From Saccharofermentans sp. (GTDB lineage Bacteria > Bacillota_A > Clostridia > Saccharofermentanales > Saccharofermentanaceae), in the NCBI GenBank assembly GCA_024695565.1, contig JAILHX010000037.1, positions 1 through 33,973 of the forward strand: DNA of 33,973 bases, written 5' to 3'. Numbering within the stretch: the first letter of the stretch is position 1; each line of letters opens with the position of its first letter. The notes beneath the pieces are model-generated. The model did not search any database and had not been told where the DNA came from. It worked only from the letters and a program-made list of their open reading frames with translations. A program made the translations under genes and the position numbers. This document shows, in pieces, positions 29,713 through 33,973 of the stretch.

Positions 29713-31140
29713 ATGCTAAGTAACTTTGAGGAAGCGAGGATCTTCATCAACGAGAATGACATCAAGATGATCGATTTCAGGATGATAGATCTCAATGGAA
29801 GATGGCATCATCTGACAATCCCGGCAGACAGATTCACGGAATCTACAATGACAGCAGGCATAGGTTTTGACGGCAGCAACTACGGTTTTGCGCCCGTCGA
29901 GAAGAGTGACATGGTTTTTATTCCTGATCTCTCAAGTGCCGCTATCGACGATTTCTGCGAGATCAAGACTCTCTCCATGATCGGCGACGTCAGGATCATC
30001 GGCGAGAAGGAGAACATCCCTTTCAACCAGGAACCGCGAAATGTCAGTAAGCGTGCCGAAGAATACATGAAGGAGCTGGGCGTTGCTGACCAGTTCCTGT
30101 TAGGACCTGAGTTTGAGTTCTATGTTTTCGATGAAGTAACATATGCAAACAAGCCCAACAGTTCAGGCTTTACCGTTGACGGTGAGGAAGCGTTCTGGAA
30201 TACGGGCGAGATAGGAAGTCTGGGCTTCCAGACTCCGCATCAGGGAGGCTATCATATCGCACCTCCCCAGGACATTAACTACGATTACAGAAGCCGTGTA
30301 ACCATGCTAATGGAGCAGCAGGGCATTAAGGTCAAGTACCACCATCACGAAGTCGGCGGTCCCGGACAGATGGAGATCGAAGTCGAGTTCGGCGGCATGA
30401 CCGAGATGGCAGACAAGACCATGCTCACCAAATATATCGTCAAGAACGAAGCAGTAAAGGAAGGCAAGACAGCTACCTTCATGCCCAAGCCCATCTACGG
30501 TGAAGCAGGTTCAGGCATGCACGTACACATGCTCATGTTCAAGGACGGCAAGCCGATCTTCTACGATGAGGACGGATATTCAGGTCTGTCACAGACCGCG
30601 CTCTATTTTATCGGCGGAATCCTCCGTCACGTTCCTGCGATCTGCGCATTCTCGAATCCTTCTACAAACTCTTATAAGAGACTTCTTCCGGGCTTCGAAG
30701 CACCCGTTACCATCGGGTATGCAACAGCTAACAGAAGCGCCGTAATCCGCATTCCAGCGTACGCGAAGACTCCAGAGACCAAGAGATTCGAATTAAGGAA
30801 CCCCGATGCTACATGCAATCCTTACTATTGCTATGCAGCCATTCTCATGGCTGGCTTGGACGGCATCAAGAACAAGATCGATCCTGAAGCAGAAGGTTAC
30901 GGCCCTTATGACTTTAATCTCTTCAACCTCTCTGACGAAGAGAAGAAAAAGATCAAGGGTCTGCCCAAGTCTTTGGGTTCCGCGCTTAAGGCTCTCGAGA
31001 AGGATCACGACTTCCTCACCGCAGGCGGCGTATTCCCGATCGAACTTATCAACATCTGGATCGCCAACCGCAGAAAAGATCTCGGCCGCCACATCTCCAT
31101 GCCTACACCTATGGAATACGAGATGTATTACGATCTCTGA
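29713..31140 (+). CDS. glnA: Glutamine synthetase, type I
   Basis: A 475-residue GSI that makes glutamine from glutamate, ammonia and ATP, and normally forms dodecamers. Motifs are MIDFRMIDLNGRWHHLTIP, GFDGSNYGFAPVEKSDM, GPEFEFYVFD, GSGMHVHM, NPSTNSYKRLLPGFEAPV and KRFELRNPDATCNPY. The length and C-terminal layout (HDFLTAGGVFPIELINIWI) are those of the longer GSI-beta-like group. The position of the regulatory Tyr (NLYDLP in adenylylated enzymes) is Phe404 in NLFNLS, so adenylylation is not expected. It has its own leader with a hairpin and a terminator downstream. Confidence 0.96.
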   Translation: MLSNFEEARIFINENDIKMIDFRMIDLNGRWHHLTIPADRFTESTMTAGIGFDGSNYGFAPVEKSDMVFIPDLSSAAIDDFCEIKTLSMIGDVRIIGEKENIPFNQEPRNVSKRAEEYMKELGVADQFLLGPEFEFYVFDEVTYANKPNSSGFTVDGEEAFWNTGEIGSLGFQTPHQGGYHIAPPQDINYDYRSRVTMLMEQQGIKVKYHHHEVGGPGQMEIEVEFGGMTEMADKTMLTKYIVKNEAVKEGKTATFMPKPIYGEAGSGMHVHMLMFKDGKPIFYDEDGYSGLSQTALYFIGGILRHVPAICAFSNPSTNSYKRLLPGFEAPVTIGYATANRSAVIRIPAYAKTPETKRFELRNPDATCNPYYCYAAILMAGLDGIKNKIDPEAEGYGPYDFNLFNLSDEEKKKIKGLPKSLGSALKALEKDHDFLTAGGVFPIELINIWIANRRKDLGRHISMPTPMEYEMYYDL

Positions 31141-31165
31141 TACTTCAGGATAATCTGAAATACAC

Positions 31166-31196
31166 AAGGGCTGCCTCTGCTTGAAGGCAGCCCTTT
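31166..31196 (+). terminator. Terminator after glnA
   Basis: AAGGGCTGCCT (31166-31176) and AGGCAGCCCTT (31185-31195) form a perfect 11-pair stem with an eight-base loop; only a short T tract follows. Confidence 0.8.
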
Positions 31197-31487
31197 GTCG
31201 TGTTTGGGGTAAATGACAAAATTGCTTTCTAAAAGTCCGAGACTGAAAAGTGCAGTGGAAGTGGCCTATATACTCTCAAACAGACTCATTTCAGTTACAC
31301 AGCGCGTCTGAGAGTAATTAATGACGGAGGAAGAATTAGAAGTGTGCATTTCTAAGGCCGTCGGACTAATGAAATTTTCAGAACGCAAAGAGAATAATTG
31401 CTTGATTTTTAATGCGTTTTCATTTTATTCTGTATTTAGTCATTTATTAGCTATTGCCCATAATCGAAAACGGAGGCAGATAGTACC
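31197..31487 (+). other. Intergenic stretch with interrupted small frame and promoter of the surface protein
   Basis: No full gene is seen between the glnA terminator and the surface protein. One frame reads 32 codons from the ATG at 31213 to TGA 31309, then GAG and TAA, then 56 codons from the ATG at 31321 to the TGA at 31489. A broken inverted repeat (TACTCTC at 31271, CAGAC at 31281, GTCTGAGAGTA at 31306-31316) spans the stops. TTGATT (31402-31407) and TATTCT (31426-31431) are a possible promoter for the next gene, and CGGAGG (31471-31476) is its RBS. Confidence 0.4.
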
Positions 31488-33908
31488 ATGAAAACCTCAG
31501 CATTAAGACAATTCACCAAGACCGTCGCTGCAACAATGTCAGCAGTATTTGCCTTTACGCTTATTCCGATGGCATTAGGGCAGGACACAGTTCTGGCTGC
31601 AACAGCAGGCGGAAAGGATCAGGGAAATACTTGCCTCGGGACATCTTGTATTAAGCGTCCTGTTCAGCCTGACAGTGCAGATGATCCCTGGTCAGGAAGC
31701 TATGTTTACTTTGGAACATATAAAGGAAATCCGATCTTGTTCCGTGTATTGGCGCCGAGCACAACAGCATATGGCGGATCAACACTGTTCCTCGACAGTA
31801 AAGATGCGCTGTTTACTATGAAATTCGATGAAAGTTCTAATGTGTGGAACGGGAGTGACATGCAAATATATCTTAATGGTGAGTTCTATAGAAGTTCTTT
31901 TACTAAACCCGAACAAGGTGCGATCGCAGTGAGCAGCGTCGCTGGTGGCGTTGCATATCCGGACGATTCATATGAGAAATTTGAGTATGGTGCTACGATC
32001 GGCCTTAGTCAGGGTGGTTATGAAGACAAAGTATTCCTTTTGGATGCATCTGAAGCCCTTAATCCGGCGTATGGCTATTCATCTTACCACGGCTATCAGC
32101 AATACGGTGAGAATTGGAAGTCGGAATCTGCTAGACACCAAAACCATATAAAAGAAAAAGACGGCACGGCCTCCTATTGGTGGCTGCGATCCGCTGTTTC
32201 TCAATCAACTGACTGTGTGGGCAGAGTATCCAATGAATACGGCAGTCTAAACGACAACTATGTCTATAATATTACTTATGGCGTGGCGCCCGCTTTAAAC
32301 ATTAATCAATCATCTATCATCTTTTCATCATTGATCTCAGGTGACTTTAATACAGTGGGTGCAGAATACAAGCTCACGATAAAAGATCCCGATCTCGACA
32401 TCGAGGTTCCGTCCGGTCAGCAGGTAGCTGTATCGGGGACAACAGTGACCGTACCATATGAGATAAAGGGAAAGAATGTAGGAAACGCGACGCGCGCATC
32501 CATTCTTATTACAGATGGTGAATGGGATTCAGCCAGCGCAAAGATCATACTTTACGGTGAATTAGGTGCAAGCACAGCATCAAGCGGTACATTTACCCTT
32601 CCTGGTAACGGATGGAGTTCAGATTACCATGTATATATCCTCGCTGAAGATATTAATGGTGAGAAGGATACAGACTACGCAAGCGAGCCTGTTGAGATAA
32701 CGATGCCTACCTGCACAGTAACCTATAAGGTTGCTAACGGAACATGGTCAGACGGTTCTACAGAAGCTGAGACAGAGATCGTTGTAATAGGCACATCGCC
32801 TGCAAATATCCCTACCGGAATGATCGCTTCTCCCAATTACGAAGGCGGTTCATGGGACACAGATCCTTCCACAGCAACTATAAGCGCAGATACGACATTT
32901 ACTTATACTTTTGATGCAATGCCAGAATACACAGTAACCTATAAGATAGTCGGCGGAACATGGTCAGATGGTTCAACAAAAGCTGTTACAGAAACGGTGA
33001 TAAAGAACTCATCGCCTGCAAGTATCCCTACCGGAATGATCGCTTCTCCCAATTACGAAGGCGGTTCATGGGACAAAGATCCTTCCACAGCTTCTATAAG
33101 TGCAGATACAACATTTACATATACTTTCGATCCGGTTCCTACCTACACGGTAACAGTACAAAATGACGGTAACGGAACAGCTTCTGCGGATGTGACATCA
33201 GGAACGGAAGGAACGGAAGTTGCATTGACTGCAACTCCGAGTACCGGTTATCAGTTCAAGGAATGGCAGGTAGTATCAGGCGGAGTTACCGTAACTGATA
33301 ACAAGTTCACGATAGGAACATCGGATGTAACGGTCAAGGCCGTCTTTGAAGCAAAGCCGGCAGATCCCGTTGAGCCAACGTCAGCTGATCCGGTTACTCC
33401 GGCAGAACCTGCTGAACCTGCTCCTGTAACAGTAGAGCCTGCAACCCCGGAGCCTGCTGTTGAACCTGCTAAATCCACAGGTCCTTTCACATATGCAGTT
33501 GTGAGCGGCGGTGATGTGACCTGGACAGAAGGAGATCCTGATCTGGTGGTTACCGTAAAGAGCGATGAAGACGGCGATCACAGCTTCAACCGTTATGAAT
33601 ATTCAGCTATAGACGGCACTAAACTTACTGATGAGCAGGCACCTGCTTCGAGCGGAAGTACAGTAATTACTTTTAAGAGCGATCTTCTTAAGACATTGAG
33701 TGAAGGAAAGCATACGATCCTTATCAATTTCTCGGATAATTCGATTACTACGACAGTAACGATCGTTAAGAAGGCAGCAGGAACAACTGATGTACCGTCA
33801 ACAGGTGAGATGATCGGGGTAACGGCAATAGCAGGAACGGTCATGATACTGTCAGCCTGCAGTATGCTGATACTCATGCGGAATAAGAAACGCGAAGAAA
33901 AACAATAA
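31488..33908 (+). CDS. Wall-anchored surface protein with DUF6273-like domain and tandem repeats
   Basis: An 806-residue secreted protein. The signal peptide (about 1-38) ends near VLAATA. Residues 67-275 resemble DUF6273, a domain of clostridial surface proteins (YVYFGTYKGNPILFRVLAP, YWWLRSAVS, GVAPALNI). An Ig-like region spans about 300-405. Two 72-residue repeats cover 409-552 (each starting near VTYK and holding PTGMIASPNYEGGSWD). An InlB/Flg_new-like beta repeat covers about 553-622 (GTEVALTATPSTGYQFKEWQV). A Pro/Glu/Ala spacer and a further beta domain follow. VPSTGE (769-774), a membrane segment and a NKKREEKQ tail make a sortase sorting signal. It probably binds host, diet or cell-surface ligands; the ligand is unknown. 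Confidence 0.85.
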   Translation: MKTSALRQFTKTVAATMSAVFAFTLIPMALGQDTVLAATAGGKDQGNTCLGTSCIKRPVQPDSADDPWSGSYVYFGTYKGNPILFRVLAPSTTAYGGSTLFLDSKDALFTMKFDESSNVWNGSDMQIYLNGEFYRSSFTKPEQGAIAVSSVAGGVAYPDDSYEKFEYGATIGLSQGGYEDKVFLLDASEALNPAYGYSSYHGYQQYGENWKSESARHQNHIKEKDGTASYWWLRSAVSQSTDCVGRVSNEYGSLNDNYVYNITYGVAPALNINQSSIIFSSLISGDFNTVGAEYKLTIKDPDLDIEVPSGQQVAVSGTTVTVPYEIKGKNVGNATRASILITDGEWDSASAKIILYGELGASTASSGTFTLPGNGWSSDYHVYILAEDINGEKDTDYASEPVEITMPTCTVTYKVANGTWSDGSTEAETEIVVIGTSPANIPTGMIASPNYEGGSWDTDPSTATISADTTFTYTFDAMPEYTVTYKIVGGTWSDGSTKAVTETVIKNSSPASIPTGMIASPNYEGGSWDKDPSTASISADTTFTYTFDPVPTYTVTVQNDGNGTASADVTSGTEGTEVALTATPSTGYQFKEWQVVSGGVTVTDNKFTIGTSDVTVKAVFEAKPADPVEPTSADPVTPAEPAEPAPVTVEPATPEPAVEPAKSTGPFTYAVVSGGDVTWTEGDPDLVVTVKSDEDGDHSFNRYEYSAIDGTKLTDEQAPASSGSTVITFKSDLLKTLSEGKHTILINFSDNSITTTVTIVKKAAGTTDVPSTGEMIGVTAIAGTVMILSACSMLILMRNKKREEKQ
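32712..33143 (+). repeat. In-frame tandem repeat, two units of 216 bp
   Basis: Units at 32712-32927 and 32928-33143 encode 72 residues each. The central part (about 32810-32860 and 33026-33076) is identical or nearly identical at DNA level, while the flanks have diverged. This points to recent duplication or gene conversion within the surface protein gene. Confidence 0.9.
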
Positions 33909-33915
33909 AAAAGCA

Positions 33916-33954
33916 AACTGCCAACAGATCAAGAGTTTGTTGGCAGTTATTGTT
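33916..33954 (+). terminator. Terminator after the surface protein gene
   Basis: AACTGCCAACA (33916-33926) and TGTTGGCAGTT (33938-33948) form an 11-pair stem with an 11-base loop, followed by ATTGTTTT. Confidence 0.85.
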
Positions 33955-33973
33955 TTAAAAGCTTTGTTTTTCG

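Overview
The window reads as a chromosomal segment of a low-to-moderate G+C Gram-positive anaerobe of the Clostridia (Bacillota). The evidence is the gene content and gene forms: DnaE-type Pol III alpha, MutS2 with a Smr domain, SepF, a MarR/ACP pair with a FabT-like site, a CPBP protease, a Sir2 deacetylase, a sortase-type surface protein with signal peptide, and strong AGGAGG ribosome binding sites. Genus and species cannot be assigned from sequence reading alone. No tRNA, rRNA, CRISPR array, insertion sequence or prophage was seen.

Layout. (1) 1-7500 is a replication/repair and glycolysis block: the 3' end of uvrB, dnaE, a sirtuin, a GNAT acetyltransferase, an AT-rich acyltransferase-3 gene that looks acquired, then pfkA. 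(2) 7534-12816 holds mutS2, a CPBP protease, and a small lipid operon: a MarR regulator with a FabT-like operator at its promoter, an acyl carrier protein, and a DAGK-type lipid kinase. (3) 12836-13008 is an intergenic array of long palindromes. (4) 13105-17851 has a PLP-dependent methionine gamma-lyase-like gene with a possibly leaderless start, an HlyD-like membrane adaptor, yggS and sepF, the usual neighbourhood of cell division genes. (5) 18010-26096 has a DUF47 protein and three diguanylate cyclases around a PAP2 phosphatase. (6) 26249-28955 (minus strand) has a MATE exporter and a LarA-type nickel racemase. (7) 29119-33908 has a small lipoprotein, a type I glutamine synthetase behind a stable leader hairpin, and a large wall-anchored repeat protein.

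The most unusual item is the 1045-residue protein at 18691-21828. It joins a complete GH16 (laminarinase-type) fold, a carbohydrate-binding-like beta domain, a LacI-type sugar-binding domain and an intact GGDEF cyclase, with no signal peptide or membrane segment. Its GH16 active-site motif has Gln where the catalytic nucleophile Glu should be. I infer a cytoplasmic sensor in which a dead glucanase fold and a sugar-binding domain control c-di-GMP synthesis. A second LacI-type/GGDEF protein lies immediately downstream and a membrane GGDEF protein lies nearby, so the region looks like a sugar-to-c-di-GMP signalling locus.

All domain calls come from motif recognition by eye. No database search or structure prediction was run.
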